The notes under the pieces are model-generated. The model saw only the letters and a program-made list of their open reading frames with translations, did no database searches and had not been told where the DNA came from. Both the position numbers and the translations under genes were made by a program. This document shows, in pieces, positions 36,600 through 46,399 of a stretch of 64,000 bases of DNA. Position 1 is the first letter of the stretch; the number at the start of each line of letters is the position of its first letter. This DNA is from Mytilus galloprovincialis (lineage: Eukaryota; Mollusca; Bivalvia; Mytilida; Mytilidae): contig NC_134846.1 in the NCBI RefSeq assembly GCF_965363235.1, positions 56,099,121-56,163,120 of the forward strand, read 5' to 3'.

Positions 36600-39115
36600 C
36601 ATGGTCATCATCATTATACATCACCTACTTTGAATGTTGTCTCTATTAATGACTTGCTGCCATTTATTCAAAAACCGTAAGGTATTATTCATCACATTCG
36701 CACGAAACTTTATTCATTATCCCTTTCAAAACTTCATTCTCTGTTCAATTTATGTTTGGAAAACACTGTTACAAACCCTCATTCAAACCAATACGAACTT
36801 ACAGCTATCATTTCGGAAATTGGCATTTTCAAGTTAGACTTTTCAAACCAGTTCGCATTGGAAAAGATGAAAAAGAGAAAATGTCTTTTCTTAAACTTTT
36901 CTTTGTCAACAAAGGTCCCGATGGCGTCAACTTAGGCAATATCCTTCATCATAAGGTTCAGTCGAAAATATCTCCTTGTTTTAAAGATCAATCTGTACAA
37001 ATAATTTCTTATACGGTACCTATATACCAAACCAATTGCAACTAGAATTTTAAATTACAAATACCTTTTGCATGATCTCAACATTGAAGAATTCAAGTCT
37101 AAACCTCCTGATTGCACCGGTGCTAGTTCCCAATTCACACATAATCCGGCCAGCCACGTTATTACCGGAGACCTCAACATTGTCAATAACGCTTCCCTGT
37201 GAAATTTGTTATCCAAAGGTCCGAAATATCGTGAGCCTAAATCCATCAATTGGAAATACAACTTCAAAATACTGATGGATTCAGTCGAGGATTATGCCAG
37301 GCAATGGGCGTAACGCGAGAGAGGAGACTCTTTCTGAACGGATTAAGGCTGTGAGGTCGTTGATACAAATCCAAAAATACCCACGATACGTCAATTTTTA
37401 AAGACCAAAATGTTGCAAAACCTTTTCCTACCTCCATGACAAATATGTTGTTGTCCCCGAAGATAAAGCCCTAAACAACATCGTTGTTGTGTGTAAATTT
37501 CATTACATAAACTGCCTGATAAATGAATAAGGAATTAACAATTCACTTGGAAACTCAACATACACCCTCACGACACTTATATAATTACCAAAGAGGAAAT
37601 CCTGGATAATCATAGGTTTGTTCTATGTTCCTTTGGAATTTCAACCAAAGGTGAAGAACTGGATCTTCCATCACTGTATTGGATATCTAAACTACATTAG
37701 TGTCCTTACAAACAAAGGTAGATTGCTGGGTCTTCCAAGTGCTCCACGGAACCTTTTTAAAAATTAATAACATCTATTTTATCAGCAATCAAAGCCGGGC
37801 TCCAAAGTTATTGTGAAACTGCCTATTCTAGAGGTGGCGTGAATCAGATGTGGATACTAAAAAGTTCCAAAGATCTTTTAGAGGACATACAACCAAAGAC
37901 TCTTTCATCTCGCAATAGTATTAAAACACTTGATCTTTCTACACTTTACACAAGTATTCCCCATTCCAAACTAAACGAGAAATTGAAAGAGTTGGTATTA
38001 CTTTGTTCCATTAAAAAGAATGGCGAACGTAGATGCAAGTATCTTGTCTTGGGAAGAGATAAATCCTACTTGGTAAAGAGTCTCTCTGATTCAAACAAAA
38101 AATTCTCTGAAACTGACATTACAAAGCTGCTTGATTTCTTGACAACATATTTTTTACGTTCGGATGACGTGTTTTTCAACAGACTGTCGGGATTCCAATG
38201 GGAACTAAGTGTGCCCTCTCTTCTTTCCGACTTGTTTCTTTATTATTATGATGCTGACTTCATACAGGAACTTCTCAGGATGAAAGATAAGAAGTTAGCA
38301 ATATCCTTTAACTTTACGTTCCGCTATATAAAGATGATGTTCGCTCACTAAATAATACAAAATTTAGTGACTACGTTGAACGAATCTATCCCATCGAACT
38401 AGAGATAAAAGATACTACAGATACAGTTAAGTCTGCCTCATATCTTGACTTACATCTAGAATTTAACAATGAAGGTCGTTTGAAAACAAAACTTTACGAC
38501 TAAAGATGATTTCCCAATTGTGAACTTTCCATTTCTTTGTAGCAACATTCCAGCAGCGCCGGCATACGGAGTATATATCTCCCAATTGATACGATATTTC
38601 CGGTATTGTATTTTCTAACATGATTTCTTTGATAGAAGATTGCTGCTCACAAGGAAGCTATTATACCAAGAGTTCCAAATGGTGAAGTTGAAATCATCCC
38701 TTCATACATTTTACGGACGCCATCACGAGTTGGTTGACCATTATGGAATAACCGTTTCATAGATGATATCGGAGATGTTCCTAATATGTCGTAACTACAA
38801 TACCCTTCCCTTTTCACGAATGTGATATACTGAATAAGACTAGTTACCGGATTTGTAATAAAAAAAGCAACACGACGGGTGCCACATGCGGAGCAGGATC
38901 TGCTTACCCTTCCGGAGCACCTGAGATCACCCCCAGTTTTTGGTGGGGTACGTGTTGCGTACTCTTTAGTTTTCTATGTTGTGTCTTCTGTAATATTATT
39001 TGTCTGTTTGTCTTTTTATTTTTAGCCATGGCGTTATCAGTTTATTTTCAATCTATGAGTTTGACTGTCCCTTTGTTATCTTTAGTCCCTCTTTTGTAGT
39101 AACATCGAGACAGAT
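36600..39115 (+). mobile_element. Penelope-like retroelement, broken fossil
   Basis: The coding remnant matches a Penelope-type reverse transcriptase common in bivalves. Parts in order are a block with RLFKPVRIGKDEKEKM (about 36840), a central block with LDLSTLYTSIPHSKL (about 37920), the RT core region near 38150-38340, and a late block with YVERIYPIELEIKD and ASYLDLHLEFNNEGRLKTK (about 38370-38490). The 3' non-coding part carries CCATGGCGTTATCAGTTTAT and GAGTTTGACTGTCCCTTTG. It is broken, with many breaks, and looks old. No GIY-YIG endonuclease domain was recognised. It lies back to back with the LINE at 31.8-36.3 kb and just upstream of hammerhead repeats. Confidence 0.75.
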
Positions 39116-39225
39116 GACAACTTCAAGCATGTTCTTTTCCTTATCAACACATGTAATATAAACATTTTCATAGCGAAAGCATGTAACCTAGAATTCTCTG
39201 AAGAATATCATCTTAAATACTATTA

Positions 39226-39540
39226 TTTGTTGTAAAGGTTTCGTCCCCGATGGTATCATCAGCCCAGTAGTCAGCACTTCGTTGTTGACATGCATATCAA
39301 TTATGTGGTCATTTTTATAAATTTCCTGTTAACATTACAAAACTTTTAATTTTTCGAAAAACTAAGGATTTCCTTATCCCAGGCATAGATTACCTTAGCT
39401 GTATTTGGCACAATTTTTGGGAATTTTGGATCCTCAATGCTCTTCAACTTTGTACTTGTTTGGCTTATATATGAGCGTCACTGATGAGTCTTATAGAGAC
39501 GTAACGCGCGTCTTCCGTACTAAATTATAATCCTGGTACC
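39226..39540 (+). mobile_element. Hammerhead retrozyme copy with decayed ribozyme
   Basis: It runs from GGTTTCGTCCCCGATGG through GCCCAGTAGTCAGCACTTCG, TAGATTACCTTAGCTGTATT and CTCAATGCTCTTCAACTTTG to a hammerhead motif at 39474-39520. The core is GAGCGTCA, CTGATGA, stem II GTC/GAC, then GTAA where GAAA is required, then CGCGCGTC. The A-to-T change in the conserved GAAA box should abolish cleavage. Confidence 0.75.
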
Positions 39541-39775
39541 TTTGATAACTATTTACACCACTGGATCGATGCCACTGCTGGTGGACGTTTCGTCCCCGAG
39601 GGTAATCCTGGTACCTTTGATAACTATTTATACTACTGGGTCGATGTCACTGATGGTGGACGTTTCGTCCCCGATGGTAATCCTGGTACTTTTGATAACT
39701 ATTTGCACCACTGGATCGATGCCACTGCTGTTGGGCGTTTCGTCCCCGAGGGTAATCCTGGTACCTTTGAAAACT
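39531..39775 (+). repeat. 75-bp tandem repeat of the retrozyme body
   Basis: Three units contain AATCCTGGTACCTTTGATAA, then CTATTTACACCACTGG, TCGATGCCACTGCTG and GGACGTTTCGTCCCCGAGGG. The period is 75 bp, a multiple of three, so one frame stays open and codes a 25-residue repeat; this is a by-product of the repeat. Confidence 0.8.
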
Positions 39776-39790
39776 ATTGGGAAGAGGGCT

Positions 39791-40530
39791 TTGCACCACC
39801 TTCTTAACACCTGTCTAAGTGTATTGAAAGTATCTTAAAAATTTTCGTAGAAAAAAGTATGAATGTCCTACAAAGTGGTAACAAATCAAACTTCTAATGT
39901 CTGCAAATTTGCTGCTCAATACACTAGAAAACAGTATTTGCACTTTTAGTTGTTGAAATTGTAAACTATGGCATGTGAGTTTAATCTTAAATAAAATCAA
40001 CAAACATGTTTTAAAGGAGCACTAGCTACGTGATATATAAAAATCAAAATAATGAATATTTTTGTTTAATCACAAATGAAAATGAAATTACTATTCGGTT
40101 TTAGCTGCCAGTATGGTCCAATTTTGTCAAAATAAGCTAAGAAACATTGATTATGAATTATTCACTTGCAAGTGAATAATTCGACCTCATTGAATCTGCA
40201 TACCTGTGAACTTCAATTTAACCCCTAAGTTAAAGATGGATAACGTATGAATTGTGCGTGTTCAGTTATTTAAAGAAAAAAAATGTCAACATTGAAAGTG
40301 AAACAAAGGTAAATTATTTAATTGACTGATTCGATCCATAAAAAAACATTCTTATACAGGTGAAAACGATGAGTAATTATATATTTTTTTATCAATAAAA
40401 TTAAATGAAACAGACTTAGAAAATCAATTTGCACGAGTTGGTAGTTAATTAGATGGCTTCTAGACTAAAATAATCACGAAACGAAGCTACATTTCATCAA
40501 GCCCATGCTCTGTGAATTGTTTATTTTAGT
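39791..40530. other. Non-coding DNA with one perfect palindrome
   Basis: No exon was recognised. A perfect 28-bp palindrome lies at 40155-40182, with arms GAATTATTCACTTG and CAAGTGAATAATTC. Confidence 0.6.
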
Positions 40531-40835
40531 ACTTTATGCCCCGCCGTAGTGGAGGGGGCATTATGTTTTACCCTTGTCCGTTTGTAACTACGTCCGTACG
40601 TCCCAAAGTTGGTTTCCGTTCTCTAACGTCACGTCAACCGTTCTAGAGTTGGGTTCCTTTTACATATGGAAAAATGCTGAATATTCTGTTACCGTTTTCT
40701 AACTTTAGTTGGTCTCAACTAAATGATTCGAAACTTATACACAATGTACACAATGCTTATTAATACAAAATGCAGATCAAGTTTCAATTTTGGTGGCGTC
40801 ACTTTAACCGTTCTAGAGTTATACCCATTTTTTTT
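40531..40835 (-). mobile_element. Pearl-like element, partial, opposite orientation to 19.2 kb
   Basis: It opens with TATGCCCCGCCGTAGTGGAG, then GGGGCATTATGTTTTACCC, TTGTCCGTTTGTAACTACGTC, the inverse of the right end of the element at 19194-19895. Core phrases GTTCTAGAGTT and TGCAGATCAAGTTTCAATTT follow. The other end is lost against the retrozyme array. Confidence 0.5.
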
Positions 40836-41420
40836 ACAACCACTAGGTCGATCCCACTGCTGGTGGAGTTTTAATTCCCCGAGGATATCACCAGCCCAGT
40901 AGTCAGCACTACTTCTGTGCTGACATGAATTATTAATGATATGGTCATATTTAAAAATTAACTGTTTACAAAACTTTTGAATTTTTGTAATACTTAGGCT
41001 TTTCTACCTCAGGAATAGAACTTTGAATTATTCGAAAAACTAAGGATTTTCTTACCCCAGGAGTAGATTACCTTAGCCGTATTTGGCACAACTTTTTGGA
41101 ATTTTGGATTCTCAATGCTCTTCAACTTTGTATTTATTTGGCTTTTTAACTATTTTGATCTGAGCGTCACTGATGAGTCTTATGTAGACGAAACGCGCGT
41201 CTGGCGTATAAAATTATAATCCTGGTACTTTTGATAACTATTTACCTTAGCTGTATTTGGCAAAAATTTTAGGAATTTTATTCCTCAATGCTCTTCAACT
41301 TCTTACTTTATTTGGCCTTTTAACTTATTTTTATTCGAGCGTCACTGATGAGTCTTTTGTAGATAAACGCGCGTCTGGCGTAAATAAAACATGTAATCCT
41401 GGTATCTATGATGAGTCTAA
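40836..41420 (+). mobile_element. Hammerhead retrozyme, tandem copies with one intact ribozyme core
   Basis: The first copy runs from CCACTAGGTCGATCCCACTG to an intact type I hammerhead at 41162-41208. The second starts after it and ends in a decayed hammerhead at 41337-41385, where GACGAAAC has shrunk to GATAAAC. The two cleavage-site C residues are at 41201 and 41375, so the monomer is 174 bp. Tandem head-to-tail units are the expected product of inserting copies of a multimeric or circular RNA. Confidence 0.82.
41162..41208 (+). ncRNA. Type I hammerhead self-cleaving ribozyme, core intact
   Basis: All invariant parts are present in order: stem I strand GCGTCA, CTGATGA, stem II GTC-TTATGTA-GAC, GAAA, stem III ACGCGCGT, cleavage-site C (41201), and stem I return strand TGGCGT. 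GCGTCA pairs with TGGCGT across six positions with two G-U wobbles. Stem III is a bare palindrome with no room for a normal loop, so cleavage is expected mainly in a dimer, as for other short-stem-III animal hammerheads. Confidence 0.85.
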
Positions 41421-41892
41421 ATTCATGTATTTAGTTTTAATGTTATATTTGTTATTCTCATCGGATTTTGTCTAATGCTTATTTCGTTTCTGTGTGTGAT
41501 ACATTCTAATGTTATGTCGTTGCTTTGTTTTAGTTTGTAATCCGGATTTTTTTCTATCGATTTATAAGTTTCGAACAGCGGTATACTACTGTTGCTTTTA
41601 CTATTTACAAATGGAAAAAAATACTATTTGTTTTGTTTCCGATTTGAATTTAAGGTTGCCCAAACCATGATTTATGAAATTAATACACAATGCTTATCAC
41701 CACAAAACTCGGATCAAGTACAAATTTTGGCTAACATCACTTTTACCGTTATTCAATTATGCCCCTTTATAACATTATATGATATACAAACGTGGGCAAC
41801 ATCTGTGTTCCATGGACACAGACACATTCCCCATTTATTTTTATAATTTTGTTAAATATTTTACATTGTTATAAATCAAATATGGTATAAAA

Positions 41893-41962
41893 TTGAAAAT
41901 GGAAATGGGGAATGTGCCAAAGAGACAACAACCCGACCATAGAACAGACAACAGCTAATGTT
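41893..41962 (+). repeat. SINE-like dispersed repeat (family 2)
   Basis: GGAAATGGGGAATGTGCCAA followed by AGAGACAACAACCCGACCAT and AGAACAGACAACAGC. Other copies lie at 45545-45615 and 51105-51190. Confidence 0.65.
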
Positions 41963-42030
41963 TGGTCTTGTCCTGGAATTTGAAATAACAAGACGTAAGC
42001 CAGTTTTTCAGGCCAAATCTTTAGCAGATG

Positions 42031-42036
42031 TTTATT
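42031..42036 (-). terminator. Polyadenylation signal of gene A
   Basis: AATAAA on the minus strand, 21 nt after the stop codon of gene A. Confidence 0.7.
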
Positions 42037-42056
42037 GTTTTTTTTCAGTCTGTACA

Positions 42057-45000
42057 TTATGGTGCTGTTTTGCATTCACTGTGCCAACCAAAAAGCATAC
42101 TACGTTTCAAGATCGTCTTGATTGGGGCAATTGTCAGAGGAGGGAGTGTCGGATCCTGGACAGCAGTACATTTCAAACCAGGTGCACACCCGCAATGGCC
42201 ATTCATCGTAGCTATACCGCTGCAATGTTCACCTAGGGTTCTATATTTTTCACACCATCCACCTGAAATAGAAATATTAAAAAAGTATAACAGCTAATTT
42301 TCTTATGCTTGTAAAGGAAAACTTGGATAGGCTTGCTTGCTCTGTTTGTATAAACATTAATTCAAGCTTTGTCATGTTTGTAATTAACATTGACATCTTC
42401 AAACAATAAATATATAGGCATATTTTAATCTGTATATATTGTATTTAAATTTGATTGGACATTGTACCAATTACAATTGTACAATATACAAACTAAGCAA
42501 GCAAGCTAACCAAAGTCTTGCTTTACATGCATTAGGAAACTACCTGTATTGATATTCTTGAAATTGGTCGATTGATGAAAACAATTCAAAGGATAAGCAT
42601 TATGTGCGCACAGAAATTGTTTCATGTAAGAGTACAACTGTCGCCAAAAAGGTTGAAAAAGGTATCAAACATTTGAATAGAATAGGTGTCAAACCTCGCT
42701 TCCGTGGCACCAGAGATCCACCTCGTCGGTTTTTGATGGGGTTCATGTTGTTCAGTCTTTATGGTTTATGTAGGGCATTTTGTAATCGGTTGTATGTATT
42801 CGTCTGTTTATCGCATTTCATGATGTTTATCGTTTATTTCTTTCATTAAACGTTTTGTAACTTTTGCCTCCTTTAAAAAAAAAACAATTGCATGTTATAG
42901 TTTTTTTACAGTCATTTATATTCATATACTAGTAATGTTCATGTGCTAGCCAAAACATACCTACATGGAGCATTATGTTGTTAAACTACTGGTTTATTTT
43001 CATACTTGACATGTAGAGATATTTGAATGAATATTCATACAAGATATTTTGGATGCATACATACCTTGAACCATACCAGCAAAAGGAAGAATGGCGGCCT
43101 GTCTTTTTTTACTTGCTACCATAGGTCCTTCATGATAGTAACAACACTCGTCTGAGGCACACTCTGATGCATGCTTACACTGGACCTAAAAAATCCAGCA
43201 AAATCAATTTTATAGTTTCACTTAAACAACATATTTTAACAATTCAACAGAATTATGAAGAAAATTTCAAAATTCAATTGAAAATCTTATAGCAAATCTT
43301 CTGATTACAGATCAATTTACGTTTGAAGTAAGAAAATGTCCAATCACCAGAAAAACAACCATATTTTAAGGTCTATAATTGATTTGCTCTCGGTTTATCT
43401 TTCCCAACCTGGCATCACAATACAAAAATTAGTGTATTGGAAACTACCAGTCAAATATAATAATAGGTTTGAATCTTTTAAAAGGACAAAATAGTATAGT
43501 AGATTGAAATAAAAAGGGGTCATTATACAATCTTATGTACAATAAGTTCTTTTTTTACTTTGATTAAGTTTAACGTCTGGGTTCAGATCTAATATGCTGA
43601 TTGCCTGATTGTTGGTTGCTTAAAGTCCGTTGGCAAATATTTCATGCATGTCCAAGACGACCAAGTAACCTGTATTTTATTTAGAAAATTTTATTTTAAT
43701 TTGTGGAAGAAGTGAACTTTGTTATCATAGATTTCCAATATTGTAAAGCCACCCACCCGCCACTCAATTACCGAGGCAAGTGGTTTCCTATGTTATACCA
43801 TTCTTCATCACAAAAGGTAACAGGTGTCGTTATGGCTGGAGATAATGAGTTAATTGTATAACTATACAACGTTGAGTTAATTCGGATGAGAAATTTAACC
43901 AGAGTTGTCCTTGCTCGAATTTTGACGTCTTTTTTATCTGTCCTTTGCCGGTAATACAATACGTCCAACAAATTAACAGTTGAAAGTTTTCTATCTTACT
44001 GAAGTTAAAAAGAATACATTTTGTTCGCGTTACTTAATTTCTCAATCTTTTACTGTCCTTATCCAGTAACCTTTGTCCTATTGTATTACACATTGTCTGA
44101 CCGGTTTAAAAACAGTTTCAAAGTGACCGATTACATTTGTAAAAATGTATATGTAGTTAGTTACAGAACAATCGAAAAAGAAGTAGAAAAATTGGGACTA
44201 AAAGCGCAATCAAGCTTACACTAATGTCTGTGCACTGTCAACTGTAGCTCGCGTCACATGTGGGGACATTCATATTGTAAAGTTCCTCAATGTATATTTT
44301 TAATTGTATATCTGAACCAGTTGTTATCTACCGATAGAAAAAGCTGTTTATTGTTCCAATTCTGATGGAATTTACTATTCATAAATCTCACGAATGATAA
44401 TGTCTTTTAAAAGTAACACGAAGTATATCTGTAAGATCATTATTATAACGTGTATAACGAAACAGTTGTTACTAAACACTCCCACTTTGTTTGCATTCAG
44501 AGATAAGACAGCGTTGTCCAAATTCCATTACAGCCATGTTGTACCATATCGTACTTACTTCGACGAACCTATTAAAGGTCCCTAAATGACAAAAAACGAA
44601 AGAAAAAAAAACCAATGCAAACAACAAAAAACTAACTGCCTGATTCATGTACCAAACAATAAAGGGCTAGAGGCTGTTGACAGGCATATAAAGGATTGAT
44701 GTGGCGGGGTTAAACATTTTTGCGATCGCTCAACCCTCACATAAACAGGACCCACAAGGGACAATGGTGAAACAGCACAATATAAGAAAAAATAAGTTTC
44801 CATTGGCTTGTAGAAAGCGAATTACATCTAATGAATTAATCAAGTAGACTAAAATATCGATCAGTACACATCAAATGGACACAGCTCAAAGATGTCTTAA
44901 TCAAACGTCAAAATACAAGTAAACTGTTTCGACCGTATGTAGGATCACGGGGGCTCATAATTGTTCACACGTAGCAATCTATATTTAGTATTTTTAAATT

Positions 45001-45776
45001 TTCAAAAACAAAATCAATGTTAGAACCAATGAATCAATATATAACTTTTACTGCGTATATTGTCCAATTGGTGACCATTACAAATAATTCTATTCAAAAG
45101 ATTAATGTATTTACAGATGACTAATCAAAGTAATACACGAAAACTGGAATGGGAATATGTCAGATGGGAAGAATATTAAAATCCTGTATTTTTTGTAGAC
45201 CCTGTTTCTAATTTACCTATTATCGTCGATTCCAATAAAAAGATCGAATGTTATAGTACCAATGAAGCAATATTTAAATTTTACGACGTATATTGTGTAG
45301 TAATAATTTTATTCAAAAGGTCAATTTATTTACAGATGACTAATCAAAGAAATACACGAAAACTTGTGGAATTAGTGAACTCCAAAAGAAGCGAGCCCAG
45401 ATGCACCGAGAGAGCAAGTGCCTCATTCTATGCATGCAAATCCGCAATCAAAATGTCAAAATGGGGATTAGATAATTTTTTTCCGCAAATTAGACGTCTT
45501 TTCTTGTATCTGAAGATCTAAGAACGCGAGATCATCATGGGCATGATCATGTGGAAATGGGAAATGTGTCAAAGAGACAACAACCGGACCAAAGAGCAAA
45601 TAACAGCCAACAATAGATCGTCTAGTTTGGACATGCACGATCGTGACGTATTAATTGATATATCTAAACGCTTTTCGGAAAAAAACATCCGCGTACATAG
45701 AAAAATATTTTCATACCTTTAATGAAGAAGCGATTGCAATAGAAATCCCGAAAAGTACAAATATTTCCTTCCACAT
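42057..45776 (-). CDS. Gene A: secreted ten-cysteine prokineticin/astakine-like peptide, complete
   Basis: Minus-strand exons are 45776-45717 (signal peptide), 43185-43065 and 42262-42057; introns are GT-AG and phases 0 and 1 agree, giving 128 residues. Residues 1-20 read MWKEIFVLFGISIAIASSLK, a clear secretion signal. Exon 2 holds VQC-x5-C-x4-CC followed by YYHEGP; exon 3 holds GGWC-x9-C, NGHC-x-C-x5-C and a final HSEC. The spacing C-x5-C-x4-CC, then C-x9-C, C-x-C-x5-C and one last Cys is that of prokineticins and astakines (AVIT/colipase-like fold). Astakines promote haemocyte formation in crustaceans and have been described in oyster; this role is inference here. The insert between C9 and C10 is longer than in its paralogues. 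Dickkopf-type or colipase-type proteins are alternatives with the same fold. Confidence 0.8.
42600..42855 (+). repeat. Retroelement-derived fragment in gene A intron 2
   Basis: It contains GGTGTCAAACCTCGCTTCCG and GTTCATGTTGTTCAGTCTTT, and ends with CATGATGTTTATCG. The second half loosely resembles the 3' non-coding part of the Penelope-like element. The 81-codon open frame is not supported as a gene. Confidence 0.3.
43598..43662 (+). repeat. Dispersed repeat 'X', fragment in gene A intron 1
   Basis: CTGATTGTTGGTTGCTTAAA followed by GTCCGTTGGCAAATATTTCA and TGCATG matches the start of the copies at 8.0 and 10.5 kb. Confidence 0.65.
45094..45367 (+). repeat. Local direct duplication in gene A intron 1
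   Basis: TTTACAGATGACTAATCAAA followed by AATACACGAAAACT occurs at about 45112 and 45330 (spacing near 218 bp). A further related segment with AATGGGAATATGTCAGATG and AACGTCGATTCCAATAAAGA lies at 46287-46385, matching 45150-45240. Confidence 0.65.
45545..45615 (+). repeat. SINE-like family 2 copy in gene A intron 1
   Basis: GTGGAAATGGGAAATGTGTC followed by AAAGAGACAACAACCGGACC, about 100 bp from the splice donor of exon 1. Confidence 0.65.
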
Positions 45777-45855
45777 TATGATTTCTAAAGTGTAACACCG
45801 ACAGTACTAACTGAACCAGAAGTTTGAAGTGACAATCTCACTATATTTCAATGTT

Positions 45856-45864
45856 AAAGATAAG
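45856..45864. promoter_or_regulatory. GATA-type motif upstream of gene A
   Basis: AAAGATAAG about 80 bp upstream of the gene A ATG. The same motif stands at a similar distance upstream of gene B, within otherwise diverged flanks. A second TGATAAG is nearby at about 45879. Binding is untested. Confidence 0.4.
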
Positions 45865-46399
45865 TTACAGATTCTCTGATAAGATTTTCTGTCTTTACTA
45901 AGTAGACCAGTTCAATGTTAGACACATTTGAGAACGAATTCCTTGTAACAATCAAAATTATGTTTTTTCTTCTAAAACTGAACATTTACGTGTGGGATAC
46001 TATGACAAAGTAAAGCTGATATAATATAAATAGTTTTCTTCATATACTTGATTGATAAGGTTTTTTTTTCAGTTAAAAGTAAAACACAAAAATACTGGAC
46101 TCCGAGGAAGAGTCCCAAATCAAATGGCAAAATCAAAAGGTCAAACACATCAAACCTTGTAAAATACATCTCTATTGTTAATTCACCATATATATCAGAA
46201 CTTGCACTGACATATCGCCACGTTATATACGTAGTTACCAAAGTCTGAAAACAAGATGTGTGCTACTTCTCGAGAATGAAATGAATGGGAATATGTCAGA
46301 TGTGAAAACAAATAAAATCCTGTAATTTTTTGTAGACCCTGGTTCTAATATACCCATTAACGTCGATTCCAATAAAGAGATCGACATATAAAACATTTT

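Noticed and set aside
39542-39838. 98-codon frame with a 25-residue repeat
   Set aside because: It is explained by the 75-bp tandem repeat of retrozyme sequence, and opposite-strand frames are equally open.
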